From assembly GCF_907165045.1 (NCBI RefSeq), contig NZ_CAJRAU010000011.1, positions 1 through 64,000 on the forward strand: a stretch of 64,000 nt of DNA. The letters run 5' to 3'. Source of the stretch: Dyadobacter linearis (GTDB taxonomy: Bacteria; Bacteroidota; Bacteroidia; Cytophagales; Spirosomataceae). The notes beneath the pieces are model-generated. The model saw only the letters and a list, made by a program, of their open reading frames with translations, did not search any database and had not been told where the DNA came from. This document shows, in pieces, positions 16,647-26,600 of the stretch; position 1 is the first letter of the stretch, and each line of letters opens with the position of its first letter. Position numbers and translations under genes: made by a program.

Positions 16647-17651
16647 CTATTCATCTTTCTGTAATTTTTCAATCTCCTTTTTCATCTCATCAATTAATTG
16701 TTTCTCACTCGGTAGATACAGTTTGTACTCACTGGCAATAATTGTTTTATTATTTTCCGGTAATGAGATCTTGACCACTGCATTGTTCTTGTCTGCACAG
16801 AGAAGTATTCCGATGGTTGGGTTCTCAAAATCTCTCTTTTCATAACGGTCATAGTAGTTCACATACATTTGGAGCTGACCTATGTCCTGATGGCTAAGCT
16901 TTGTCGTTTTGATTTCGATGATCACAAAACACTGTAAGAGCCTATTATAGAAAACCAGATCGACGAAAAATTCATCTCCTTCAATATGAAGTCTTTTTTG
17001 CCTAGCGACGAAAGCAAAGCCATTGCCCAACTCTAATAAAAAGTCATGAAGATGAGTGATGATAGCTTGTTCTAAATCCTTCTCGTAATAAGAGGATTCT
17101 CTTTTCAGGCCCAAAAACTCTAGGTACATTGGATCTTTGATAATCTCTTTCGCGTCAGATGGGTTTTGTTCGCTTCGGGCAACAGCCAGAACACTTTTAC
17201 GGTCATTACTTAATAGCAGGCGCTCCCATAAGCTACTGTTGATTTGCCTTTCGAGCTGACGAACCGTCCAATTATTTTTGACTGTTTCCGCAATGTAAAA
17301 ATCTCTTTTATCCTGCGAGTCTAATCGTATTAGCAACTTATATTGACTCCAACTCAATTGCGAATACAGTGTATTCGCAATTGGGAACTGACGATAAAAC
17401 TGCCTAAAAAGCTCAATTTGTCGTTTAGAAAATCCACTGCCAAATTCCGGTTCTAGTTGTTCAGCAATAAGTTGCGTTAGGTAAAGACCGTATTCTGCTC
17501 TGTCCTTCCCCACTTGCTCTTCTTCGAATATTCGTTGCCCAACACGCCAGTACATCAAAGTGCGCTCATGATCGACCGCACGAATGGCTGCTTCTTTGGA
17601 TGATTGGATGATTGCCTTAATATCGGCGATTAGGGATTGCTCAATTTCCAT
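16647..17651 (-). CDS. YhcG-family PD-(D/E)XK nuclease (DUF1016)
   Basis: 334 residues. The N-terminal DUF1016 helical domain has the family signature ALMYWRVGQRIFEEE, then GFSKRQIELFRQFYRQFP and LSWSQYKLLIRLDS. The C-terminal half is a PD-(D/E)XK nuclease with FFVDLVFYNR and IIEIKTTKL (acid, then E-x-K), plus a conserved YVNYYDRYEK. The family occurs in defence islands and near restriction loci; DNA cleavage is inferred. It faces away from the next genes and could be independent. The length is normal and all visible nuclease residues are kept. Confidence 0.88.
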   Translation of the reverse strand: MEIEQSLIADIKAIIQSSKEAAIRAVDHERTLMYWRVGQRIFEEEQVGKDRAEYGLYLTQLIAEQLEPEFGSGFSKRQIELFRQFYRQFPIANTLYSQLSWSQYKLLIRLDSQDKRDFYIAETVKNNWTVRQLERQINSSLWERLLLSNDRKSVLAVARSEQNPSDAKEIIKDPMYLEFLGLKRESSYYEKDLEQAIITHLHDFLLELGNGFAFVARQKRLHIEGDEFFVDLVFYNRLLQCFVIIEIKTTKLSHQDIGQLQMYVNYYDRYEKRDFENPTIGILLCADKNNAVVKISLPENNKTIIASEYKLYLPSEKQLIDEMKKEIEKLQKDE

Positions 17652-17721
17652 CTTGTTGTTGTCTGCGCACTTAGTACAGATAATTAAATATTAGAATTCG
17701 GGACATATAATCAGTGAGATA

Positions 17722-18288
17722 CTAGACCCTGATCCCGAATTGTCTGGCAACACCTGATATACGTAGTCTGTAAGATACCATCTCAGTGGTCGCATTATAG
17801 TATTCAGCCATTTGCTCAACAGACATATTCTTTTTAATCGCCCAGACAAGCCCCTTTCTAGTGATTTGCAATGATGCTCCCAAATACCCCGCTTCAGATT
17901 CGTGCAACGGATCGTAAGAGCGAAGAAAGGGTAATTCAGCAAGGATGGCATCACTTCTGAAAGTGTGCCCCCGTATTACATGGGCCAGCTCGTGCATTAT
18001 TGTACTTTGTTGCCTGCCAAACGGCTCACCGGAATTGTAAATGATAATCTTTTCACCAAAAGAATTGACCAGGTACAAGCCAGACCACCCGGTCAGGCCC
18101 ACCAGCACATTTGGATCAAAACCATAATCACTGGCCGTGCAAACACTAACACCCAGGTGATTGGCCAGTTTAAATCCACACAGATGCCCACATGGATGGA
18201 TACTTAGTTCTTTCCGAAAATTCTCTGCCAGATTTTCCGCTACGGTCGAATAACCCCTGGGCAAGATGGTGGTTTTCTTAGTTTTCAC
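17722..18288 (-). CDS. CapP-like ImmA/IrrE metallopeptidase
   Basis: A 188-residue zinc peptidase with HELAH at residues 99-103 and a likely third ligand in HESEAGYLGAS (Glu132), followed by a helical C-terminal region. In ImmA/IrrE and CapP proteins this fold cleaves a partner HTH repressor. CapP, in particular, sits next to CBASS operons and cleaves CapH after DNA damage, releasing CBASS expression. Here the gene overlaps the HTH gene by 11 bases and the pair is divergent from a CBASS operon 146 bases away, exactly the CapH-CapP arrangement. The assignment to CapP rather than generic ImmA rests on that context. Confidence 0.8.
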   Translation of the reverse strand: MKTKKTTILPRGYSTVAENLAENFRKELSIHPCGHLCGFKLANHLGVSVCTASDYGFDPNVLVGLTGWSGLYLVNSFGEKIIIYNSGEPFGRQQSTIMHELAHVIRGHTFRSDAILAELPFLRSYDPLHESEAGYLGASLQITRKGLVWAIKKNMSVEQMAEYYNATTEMVSYRLRISGVARQFGIRV

Positions 18289-18649
18289 TTGCTGTAACCG
18301 GACGGGGGGATTTAGATGAAAAAGCTAAATTGACCAGTTGCACCAGCATTTGAACTGTATCCGAGGTAAGCTCCCTGTCAGCACGTAAATGTGCAATGAT
18401 TGTCTGCTCAGTAGATGGGGGCCGAGCGCCATCCGACTCGGTCTGTATTACAAAAGTGTCAGTAGGCACTTGTAACCATTTACAAATTTTTATGAAGGTA
18501 TCTACATCAGGCACCTTACCCTGTTCTATACGAGATAGTGTAGCAACACTAACATCGCCAATAGCCTCCGAGACGCTTCTTAGGCCACTTTTGCCCCGCT
18601 TGTCTTTTAACATGCTAGCAAGTAAATCTGTATTTAACGTCGTGCTCAT
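18278..18649 (-). CDS. CapH-like XRE repressor
   Basis: 123 residues. The XRE helix-turn-helix spans about residues 8-70 (MLKDKRGKSGLRSVSEAIG, then SVATLSRIEQGKVPDVDTFI). The C-terminal region (about 75-115) is helical and could hold the peptidase cleavage site and dimer interface, as in CapH. Translation is coupled to the peptidase by an 11-base overlap. It probably represses both itself and the divergent CBASS operon through the 146-base shared region. Confidence 0.8.
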   Translation of the reverse strand: MSTTLNTDLLASMLKDKRGKSGLRSVSEAIGDVSVATLSRIEQGKVPDVDTFIKICKWLQVPTDTFVIQTESDGARPPSTEQTIIAHLRADRELTSDTVQMLVQLVNLAFSSKSPRPVTASEN

Positions 18650-18672
18650 AAGTAAAATTTTGTATCACTCAT

Positions 18673-18692
18673 GAAAATAATGGTATATTTTT
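18673..18692. promoter_or_regulatory. Candidate operator between repressor and CBASS operon
   Basis: GAAAATA (18673-18679) and TATTTTTC (18685-18692) form an imperfect inverted repeat 24 bases upstream of the XRE gene start, in the region shared with the CBASS promoter. It is suitable for a dimeric HTH repressor, but AT-rich repeats arise easily by chance. Confidence 0.3.
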
Positions 18693-18795
18693 CTTATGTA
18701 TGGAACAATCCAATAATATAATCCGTTTCATTTGAAAGAATCCTGCGACATATTTTCACGCAAGAGACAATATTAGAACATTATCAACTAATACT

Positions 18796-19548
18796 ATGCC
18801 AATTGGTGAAATTATATCCGGTGTATTAATGAGTCTAGCAACCAACAAGCTAGAAGCTTTCATTGATGAAAAGATCCCAAGGGGTAACAAATTCAAACTT
18901 TGGCTTGCCAGCCTAAAAAAGGGCGAAATGCGGGTTTCGGTCGCTTACCTATACAAGATTTATGTCGATGGGCAATATCTTTTAATAAAAGGCAACAGAA
19001 TCGACCAATATCAACCTGTTGGTGGCGCAAGAAAATATTACCTTGGAGCCGGACCTACATTTCGAAAACTTCTTGTGCGGCCTGATGATAATATCACGAT
19101 CGATAACAAAAGCATAGACGATCTAAGGATCCGGATCCCGACCCAAAATATTATCAAGTTTTTGGATTGGTATGAAACAAAGCACGACAGGGAGGTGTGC
19201 CAGCAGCGTGAATTTCGGGAAGAGTTAGTTATCCCTGGCTACCTGGATAAGGATTTATTTGCCACAGTAAGCACCAGCTACCTATATACTGTACCTACTT
19301 ATCACTATTCCCACCATTTCAGGTGTTGGGAACTTCTTTATCATGAGGTGTACGAACCTATTTTTTCAACCGAGCAGCTGGCCGCGTTACGTGCGCTGAA
19401 AGATTCCGAACACAATGAGCTCAAATGGGTAAAAGAAGATCTGATCATGTCACTTGGGCACGACCGGCAATTAGGAAAAAAACCATTTCAAATCGGCGAG
19501 CACGCACGCTTACTGATTAACAGCAATATTAAACTTTTTAAAAATTAA
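18796..19548 (+). CDS. SMODS-associated NUDIX protein, predicted CBASS effector
   Basis: 250 residues. An N-terminal helix (IGEIISGVLMSLATNKL) precedes a beta-rich NUDIX-like domain: YLLIKGNRIDQYQPVGGARK (the GGA region), RIPTQNIIKFLDWYE, and a Nudix-box end REFREEL (residues 138-144). The upstream Glu and Gly of the full Nudix box are not in place, so the hydrolase site is partial. This architecture matches the SMODS-associated NUDIX domain (Sa_NUDIX), a predicted effector or sensor of cyclic oligonucleotides in CBASS. The CD-NTase gene starts 14 bases later, so the two form one operon. No clear transmembrane pair is seen, unlike the Cap16 2TM-NUDIX effectors. Confidence 0.75.
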   Translation: MPIGEIISGVLMSLATNKLEAFIDEKIPRGNKFKLWLASLKKGEMRVSVAYLYKIYVDGQYLLIKGNRIDQYQPVGGARKYYLGAGPTFRKLLVRPDDNITIDNKSIDDLRIRIPTQNIIKFLDWYETKHDREVCQQREFREELVIPGYLDKDLFATVSTSYLYTVPTYHYSHHFRCWELLYHEVYEPIFSTEQLAALRALKDSEHNELKWVKEDLIMSLGHDRQLGKKPFQIGEHARLLINSNIKLFKN

Positions 19549-19562
19549 ACTAAAACACACAC

Positions 19563-21200
19563 ATGGTAACAGATTTCAAGTACAACAAACCTTACGGCTC
19601 AGACTATCGCATCAGTGATATAGATGACCTATTAAATAGGCTTGGAGAGAGCCTGCAACTGGATACAACGCGCAGAGAATTTGCCGAGCAGCGCTACAAG
19701 ACAATTGCTGAATGGATCGAGTCAGATTGGCTATTTTTCAAATCCGCATTGCTCAGCGTCTACCCACAAGGGTCATTCCGAATTAGAACTACGGTTAAAC
19801 CTTACAAACAAAACGAGTTTGACTTGGATTTCGTCGTTCATCTTGATTTTTTGTCTGGAAAAAACTACCAGGCAATGGAGCTTCTCGACCAATTGGAACG
19901 CAGGCTTGGCGAGAATGAATTATATAAGAACAAACTGGAGCGGAAAAATCGGTGCATTCGTATCACTTATGCAAACGACTTTCACATGGATATTATGGTC
20001 GGGTGCCAACAGGAATATTTTGACCAAGAAAGACTTCTTGTTCCGGACCGAAAAACAAAGCATTACACTCCCAGTAATCCCAAAGGATATGGAAAATGGT
20101 TTCTTGTAAAGGCCGAGTTAAAAAAACAGGACTTGGATATACTGTTAAAAGCACACACTGCGCGTAATCCTGTAATTCGTCTTAGCGAAAACCTGCCGGC
20201 GCAGCAGCCTTACGAATTCAAATTACCGTTGGAACGCGCTGTACAGATTTTTAAGAGATACCGAGATGTGCATTTCTATCATAAGCCCCAACTAGCAACT
20301 TCAAGTATTATTTTGACCACTCTTGCTGCTGGTGCCTACCAGGGAGAATTGTCCGTTTTTGAAACCATTGATAATATTATTAAAGACATCACTTCGAAAT
20401 CCGGTATGCGCTCAGGTAGAGCTCAACCTTTTCGAGTTCCAAACCCTGCCAACCCTGATGAAAATTTTAGCGAAAAATGGTTTGAAGACCAGGCAGTATT
20501 TGAATCCTTTATTCAATTCATAAGTAAAATGCAACAGGTATGGGATAGACTTAAGGATCCAGACAATGATCTCACAGATGAAATTCTATTTGAAAAGGCA
20601 TTTGGAGAGGCTAGAATTAAGCGTTTGGTGGCTGATCAACAGCAATTTCGGGCTACGGCTACCAGAGCAGCTGCCTTGACGCCGATAGCAAAAGCAGCTG
20701 GTTTGGGAACACTTTACACCACTCCGGATATCAAACCAACCTTTAAACCTGATGTCGTTCAAAATCAACCAGCTCGACGTTTCGGTGGAAAGTTTTTAAA
20801 GCCAAAACCTTCCAAATCCTCAGTTGGAACTTTGGTTCTACAGCAAAGATTGATTCAACAGGCCTATCCTGGGATGTTTAGATTTGTAATCAAAAATGGA
20901 ATTTTAGTGTGCAGGACTAGACTTCAACCGCATGATACATGCGAGGCATATAAGATACGCATTGAATACTCTGCTGGCGCTGCTCCCCAAGTTTTTATTG
21001 ATAGTCACAAAATAATCCCCAAATCCTCGATACACATGTACAGCAATGAAACATTATGCTTGCATTATCCTGGGGATATTAACTGGAAACATCGTACTTC
21101 ATTAGCTAGCTATACTGTTCCATGGATTTGTGAATGGATTGTTTGCTATGAGCTGTGGAAAATTACAGGAAAGTGGGAGGGCGCTGAAATAGTTCATTAG
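19563..21200 (+). CDS. CD-NTase fused to a C-terminal E2-like domain
   Basis: 545 residues. The N-terminal half is a cGAS/DncV-like nucleotidyltransferase: YPQGSFRIRT (GS at 70-71), FDLDFVV (Asp87, Asp89) and FHMDIMVG (Asp143) give the complete catalytic triad. A helical CD-NTase core follows to about residue 385, then a linker rich in Lys/Pro/Ser. The last ~110 residues look like the E2 (ubiquitin-conjugating) fold of type II CBASS: LQPHDTCEAYKIRIEY, then HMYSNETLCLHYPGD with the candidate catalytic Cys at about 499, then TVPWICEWIVCYELW and ITGKWEGAE. In type II CBASS such a domain is a separate protein (Cap2, or the short stand-alone E2) that primes the CD-NTase. Here it is fused. No Cap3 is present. 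Confidence 0.8.
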   Translation: MVTDFKYNKPYGSDYRISDIDDLLNRLGESLQLDTTRREFAEQRYKTIAEWIESDWLFFKSALLSVYPQGSFRIRTTVKPYKQNEFDLDFVVHLDFLSGKNYQAMELLDQLERRLGENELYKNKLERKNRCIRITYANDFHMDIMVGCQQEYFDQERLLVPDRKTKHYTPSNPKGYGKWFLVKAELKKQDLDILLKAHTARNPVIRLSENLPAQQPYEFKLPLERAVQIFKRYRDVHFYHKPQLATSSIILTTLAAGAYQGELSVFETIDNIIKDITSKSGMRSGRAQPFRVPNPANPDENFSEKWFEDQAVFESFIQFISKMQQVWDRLKDPDNDLTDEILFEKAFGEARIKRLVADQQQFRATATRAAALTPIAKAAGLGTLYTTPDIKPTFKPDVVQNQPARRFGGKFLKPKPSKSSVGTLVLQQRLIQQAYPGMFRFVIKNGILVCRTRLQPHDTCEAYKIRIEYSAGAAPQVFIDSHKIIPKSSIHMYSNETLCLHYPGDINWKHRTSLASYTVPWICEWIVCYELWKITGKWEGAEIVH

Positions 21201-21501
21201 TATGATAATATCATCCTGTTGAGCAGTCTCTGTCGTTCCAATTGTTATAGAGGCCCTCCCCTTAATGATAAATACAAATATTTATAACTAAGCGCCAAAC
21301 CCACATTGTCATGCTCACGTACAGAAAGCAACTTTCGGCCATATTGAGATGGACGAGCGTCGAAGTTGAAAAAATAACTTAAGTAACCCGGATTGTATCA
21401 GAGTAGTATTCTTTTCCTTATTCTAAAAGCGCCTAATGGCATTTCTAAGACAAACTTTGATTTTCCAGTTTGATAGTGATGGAAATATTCACAAAACATG
21501 A

Positions 21502-21702
21502 AGAAAAACATCAGAAAGCAGTTGGACGCCTGAACCCAATGACCAATATTCTCCATTGCGGAATACGATCTATAAACCGGAATTTCAAAAAAAATACCGA
21601 GAAGAATACATGGTGAAAGAAAATGACTTTGAAGTCATCCCTTTCATTTATAAGCGAACGGCTAATGCATTCGATTATTATAGAGATGTTACGACGGGGT
21701 AG
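21502..21702 (+). pseudogene. Unassigned coding remnant
   Basis: A 66-codon open stretch between an upstream TGA (21499-21501) and a TAG (21700-21702), with strongly protein-like text: SSWTPEPNDQYSPLRNTIYK, FQKKYREEYMVKENDFEV and IPFIYKRTANAFDYYRDV. The frame continues upstream of the TGA as FDSDGNIHKT, so a nonsense mutation is likely. The family is not recognised. The rest of 21201-21738 shows nothing else I can support. Confidence 0.4.
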
Positions 21703-21738
21703 TGACCTGACATTCAAATGTGCCGTCAAAGGACTATT

Positions 21739-23694
21739 CTAGACTAAGATTTCAATTAATTTCTGACCGTCTTTTATAATTATCTCTTTCAAATCCTTTA
21801 TGTTATCTACTTCGCCAATTTTTATTCCAAGAGCATGTCTAATGTTGCCATATCCTTGTCCAAGCTTAACGGTAGATCCAAGAGGAATTGGTGCAATATT
21901 GTGCGTAACGTTTGCTCTACTGATAAAATGACAAATAGGATTAGATAAATGCCAAGTACCATCTAAATCTCTGATACCTCTGTAAGTCTCTTTTAATGAA
22001 AATTCTATTACCCAGTTTTCACCAGCAGAATCCGTCTCATGGAGCTGATATATATGTTCATTCAAATCATCCGTCATTCCAATAGTATGAACCTTTAAGA
22101 GGTTTAACTTTTCCAAAATCTCAATTATACTGTCCAGCTCTCGTCTGTATATTGGAGAGTCAATATTATCATGCGAGAGTGGATTTAACAACAAATCCTT
22201 GTGCTCTCTTAACTTTCGGTAGGGTTCAATATCACCGCCAACCTCTTTGAAATATTTCAAAAAGTTTCCAATGAGATTATCTAACTGCAGAACTACTAGA
22301 CCTTTATCATCCTTAATATAGAAGTTTAGATTTTGAGGAAGTAAAACCTTAAAAACTCTTTCCGTTTCCTTTCTAAGATAATTTGCACTTGCCGGATAAT
22401 CAAAGGACTTTAAATACTTTTTGGCCAGATCTAAATAACTATTTTGCTCAGGGATAAAGGGGCAAGGTATACCATTAATTGTCTGATGCTGATACATCTC
22501 TTTAAATATCCAACCAGTAGTAAAACGATCCTGGATTCTATTCTTACACAAACTATAAAAAGCCCTGTCGTGTGTCAGTATTAGAATTTGATATGTGTCA
22601 ACAAATGACTGACTAAGTAAAATATCTAAGACTCTATCTCTATGACTCATATCTAAACTGAGCAATAAATCATCCAAAATAAGGATTCTAGCAGAATTGT
22701 CAAAGGTTGGCCTTCTATCTAGAATTGACAATCGAATAGCCAGAGCTATTGCCGTTAACCTTGCCTCATTAAGAAAAGTGTGTGGTTTTTTAACTTCCTT
22801 CTCGTCTTCATCCAAATTTGGATCAGTTAGAAAAACTTTTAAAGGAATTTTTGGGAAATAAATCTTACCATCCTTTTCCCTCACTTTACCAGTTATTCTC
22901 TTATTAAAATCACATTCAACAGAATCAACCTCAAAGGAAATAGTAAATTTTTCAGCAAAACTAGTAGTTAGAAATTCATTCGCCCCCTGAGTGATACTTA
23001 ATAAAAACGCACGAAGTAACTCAGTGAACTTTGGAATTGTTTGATTTTTGAATCTAATGTATTCGTCAGATCGCTCTGAAATCTTGTTTTTATTTTTAGG
23101 TAGGCTTGTATACTCTCTGGAGATAAACTTCCACCAGTCACTTGCGTAAGTCTTGCTAGAAAGAGTGCCAGTATGATCCGTAAAAGCCGTTTCAAAATCT
23201 ACAAACATGAACACTTCTCGTTCAAACATCTCAAAAAGATCTATACTCTCACTATTTCGAAAGTCGTAAATCTTTGATAAATATTTATAATTAATAAAAT
23301 CGCTGCCAACCAAAGTACGACTTACGAAAGAATCTTGGAAAGTATTTATGCTAAAAGATCCATTTGGTCTTCTTAAAAGCTCCTTTATGGTACCACCAGT
23401 TGGTGCTGAGAATTCAACTACGATTCCCGACTCATCATCAGCTGCAGCAAACCTGTTTCTCAAATTCTCACCATTACCGGGATCAAAATATTTTTCTATC
23501 TCTGACCTAGGATCTTTAAGCGAGCTCTGCAAAAATGTGTACAATGCCCAGTATATGGAACTTTTGCCACTACCATTCTCTCCATAAAGCAACAAATTAT
23601 TCTTGTTAAGATCGATAATATTCTGAGGTTGTACATCTTCTTTACCATAAAAATACTTGAAGTTCCTTAGGGTAATAGATTTAATTTTTTGCAT
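21739..23694 (-). CDS. SMC/RecF-like AAA ATPase of an Hma-like system
   Basis: 651 residues. It opens ITLRNFKYFYGKED, then Walker A GENGSGKSS (about 38-46), as in RecF/SbcC-type ATPases. An ABC-like signature region (LNEARLTAIALAIRLSIL) and Walker B ARILILDDLLLSLD (about 330-342) lie in the middle. The C-terminal third is a separate helical region with a beta domain. The stop of the methylase and the start of this gene are separated by two bases, so they are translationally linked. Helicase, methylase and ATPase in one operon is the composition described as Hma. The ATPase probably senses or moves along DNA; this is inferred. Confidence 0.82.
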   Translation of the reverse strand: MQKIKSITLRNFKYFYGKEDVQPQNIIDLNKNNLLLYGENGSGKSSIYWALYTFLQSSLKDPRSEIEKYFDPGNGENLRNRFAAADDESGIVVEFSAPTGGTIKELLRRPNGSFSINTFQDSFVSRTLVGSDFINYKYLSKIYDFRNSESIDLFEMFEREVFMFVDFETAFTDHTGTLSSKTYASDWWKFISREYTSLPKNKNKISERSDEYIRFKNQTIPKFTELLRAFLLSITQGANEFLTTSFAEKFTISFEVDSVECDFNKRITGKVREKDGKIYFPKIPLKVFLTDPNLDEDEKEVKKPHTFLNEARLTAIALAIRLSILDRRPTFDNSARILILDDLLLSLDMSHRDRVLDILLSQSFVDTYQILILTHDRAFYSLCKNRIQDRFTTGWIFKEMYQHQTINGIPCPFIPEQNSYLDLAKKYLKSFDYPASANYLRKETERVFKVLLPQNLNFYIKDDKGLVVLQLDNLIGNFLKYFKEVGGDIEPYRKLREHKDLLLNPLSHDNIDSPIYRRELDSIIEILEKLNLLKVHTIGMTDDLNEHIYQLHETDSAGENWVIEFSLKETYRGIRDLDGTWHLSNPICHFISRANVTHNIAPIPLGSTVKLGQGYGNIRHALGIKIGEVDNIKDLKEIIIKDGQKLIEILV

Positions 23695-23696
23695 AA

Positions 23697-26600
23697 CTAA
23701 ACACTTAAGATTGGAAGTAGAAGATCTTTAAGCTCAATTTTCATCAATTTGATTTGATTACGAAGCGGATTGTCTTTTTCGCGTAGGGTTTGATACGCGG
23801 CTTGAATGTCACTAATTTGTTCCTCAGCTGTTAAATCTATTATAGGGGAAAATATCTCAAGAGCAAATCTTTGTATTTCTATACCACAATTTTTAAAATC
23901 CTCAGGAAAATATAACTCAAAGATTAACGAGTCTATAACCTCCTCAAAAGCTTCTGCAAGAAAAGCATTTGGAACAGTATTTTCAACGACACTTTTTGAG
24001 CTCTTAATCAAAATAAGAAAATCAACTAAAATGTTAAGCGTTACATTATCATAAAAATTTACTGGAAGTGGAAATTCCTTGATATCTTTTACTAATATTT
24101 TAGGGAATGCTCCTTTTGTGGCCTTTGGAGAATTATTAAAATGGTAATAAGTAGCTAACTTTGAATTCAAAATAGCAGCTAATGGCTTAATTGAGTAATT
24201 GATATTTGACTTAACTATAATAATTGAAGGGTCATTATACAATTCTTCATTCGTTATACCAGCAAAAATCGTAGGATTCGTAATTTCACGAATCAACAAT
24301 CGTTCTCCAATGAAGTATTTGGGATCTCTTGGATTTGCAACGTCATCACAATAATCTATGTATTCTTTATTATTCCATTTAACCTGGTAACGAGTAATAT
24401 CCGCGCCCCACAGCCATTTTTTTAACCCTTCCTTTGAGTATTCATTGTAATGGAACGCCCTAGAATCAATGGTTTCTTTGGTCTGTCCACGATATTTATC
24501 ATATGCTATAAGCCCTTGACTTATTGACGGATATATCGTATCTAATGAAATCTTATCTGCCTTAATCTTTGATATTCTTTCAATAGATTTTTGATCTAAA
24601 AAAAATGCAAGTGCCCAATTCTGATTGATTTTTAGAAGATCATCGCTCTTAATAATCTCTCTACTTGACGAGATTAATTCACCAAAGGATGCTTTATTTT
24701 TTGTCTGTTTATAACCAACAGTACTTCCCACCTCCTTTTTCCAGATGGTTATTACGTTTCTAACCGTCGCTTTCTCAAATATACTGAATTTAGTACAGTC
24801 TAAAATTTCAACTAAATGCCAGGAGTGTAAAAGGTGAATCCTATATTGTTCCGCAAAAGTGTTAAACAAAAAAGTATTTGGAATAATATATGATTTAACC
24901 CCGTTGTCTTTCACCAGTCGAAAAGCAAGTTCAGTAAAATAATAGTAAATCTCAAAATCAGGAACTTTACCAAATATCTTTATTACTTCATTTCGGTAAC
25001 TATCTTTTATTGAGACGCCGTATGGAGGGTTTCCAATCACAATATCAAAACCTATTTCACTTTTAACTAACGGATTTAGTATTTCCGGGAAATCTAGCCG
25101 CCAGTCAAAATGACTAAACGCTTTATTAGTATCGATTTTAAGTTCATATAAATCTCGAAGATCACTATCAAACTTTGCTATCTGATTGTCCCTATCACTA
25201 TTAAATTTCACATCTTTAGCTGATGGAGCGAAACCCCCTTTGATAGGAGTTCTATTTTCATAAGATAACTTATTATAGGTTAACTGATTAATTAACACGG
25301 TTACTTTTAAATCCCGAATTTCGGTTTTTATTTCAGCTTTCTGAGTATTATTGCTGCTATCAAAAAATGATCGCTGAAGGATATTTATATGATTTAATGC
25401 TTTTTGCATCTCCTTAACATATTTGTCAGCTTCCCCCACACTACCCTTTCTATTCCAGTCAATTTCAATCACAGAGTCATTAAACGTACTCAGCAAACTA
25501 TTTCCGACAACAATTTTATAATCTAAATTTGGAAGGGCTTTGGGCACTTCCTCATCCACAATCAGGGATAACCAAAATCGTAATCTTGCTATGTCTACTG
25601 CTCCACGTTCAATATCAACTCCATAAATAGATTTTTGAATAATATTTTCTTTTACTGTGGCTGGACTCCATACTTTGTACCCCAGGTCATAAGCAATACG
25701 TTCTTTAAGCCCAAAAATCTCTTGCAACAACCCCATAGGGAAAGCACCGGAACCGATTGCTGGATCACATATCTTTACAGAATCCAATTTCTCATCAATC
25801 TGTTTTTTATGTTCTTTATTGAGGTTATTCTCTCTGTTTCTTACAAAGTTTTCAAGGTCAACAGGACTGGCATCAGTTATTTGGGTATGTAAGTATTCAA
25901 TTAATGACTCTCGCGTCATGTAATGGACAATGTCCTTTGGGGTGTAAAAGGCTCCTTTGTCTTTGTTATCCTCTAAAAGATTCTCAAAGATATGGCCAAG
26001 CATCTCAGGATCGACGGCAACTGTATGCTCTTCAGCGCTGTCTTCAAAAATGGTAAAATTATATTGATCAAAGAATGCAAACAAGTTGGCAAACAAGTCT
26101 GATGGGAAAGTTAATAAATCATAATTTAGGGATTCATTCTCAAAAAGCCCACCATTCAAATATGGGATTTTTACCAGCTCACCATCCGGCATAACAAAAT
26201 CATCACTGGGCCTTTCCGTGTTCAAAGCGTCGAAAAAGAGCTTAGAAAGCCAGTCGGAATAGAATCTGTCATTTGCACCCGCTTTATGAAAGAAGTGAGG
26301 CATAAAGTTTTTATCTCCATCTTTGTAGGAAGTATCTTTCGCACCCAACCAGCCCTTCTTTTGCAAAAAGTATAAGAAAACGATCCGCCCTAAAAGCTTT
26401 TTGACAAAATCACGAACGTCCTTATCGTCTCCATTAAATGCTGTTTTTTTAAAATTTGAACGCATTAAATAATCAACGAAACCGACATAGTGCACATCAC
26501 GATACTCATCAAAAAATGCTTTTGACATCGACTCCACTCCAAAGGCGTCCTTGATTTTGTTAATGGTAATTTCTAGTTCACTGCCAAGTACGAAAAATTG

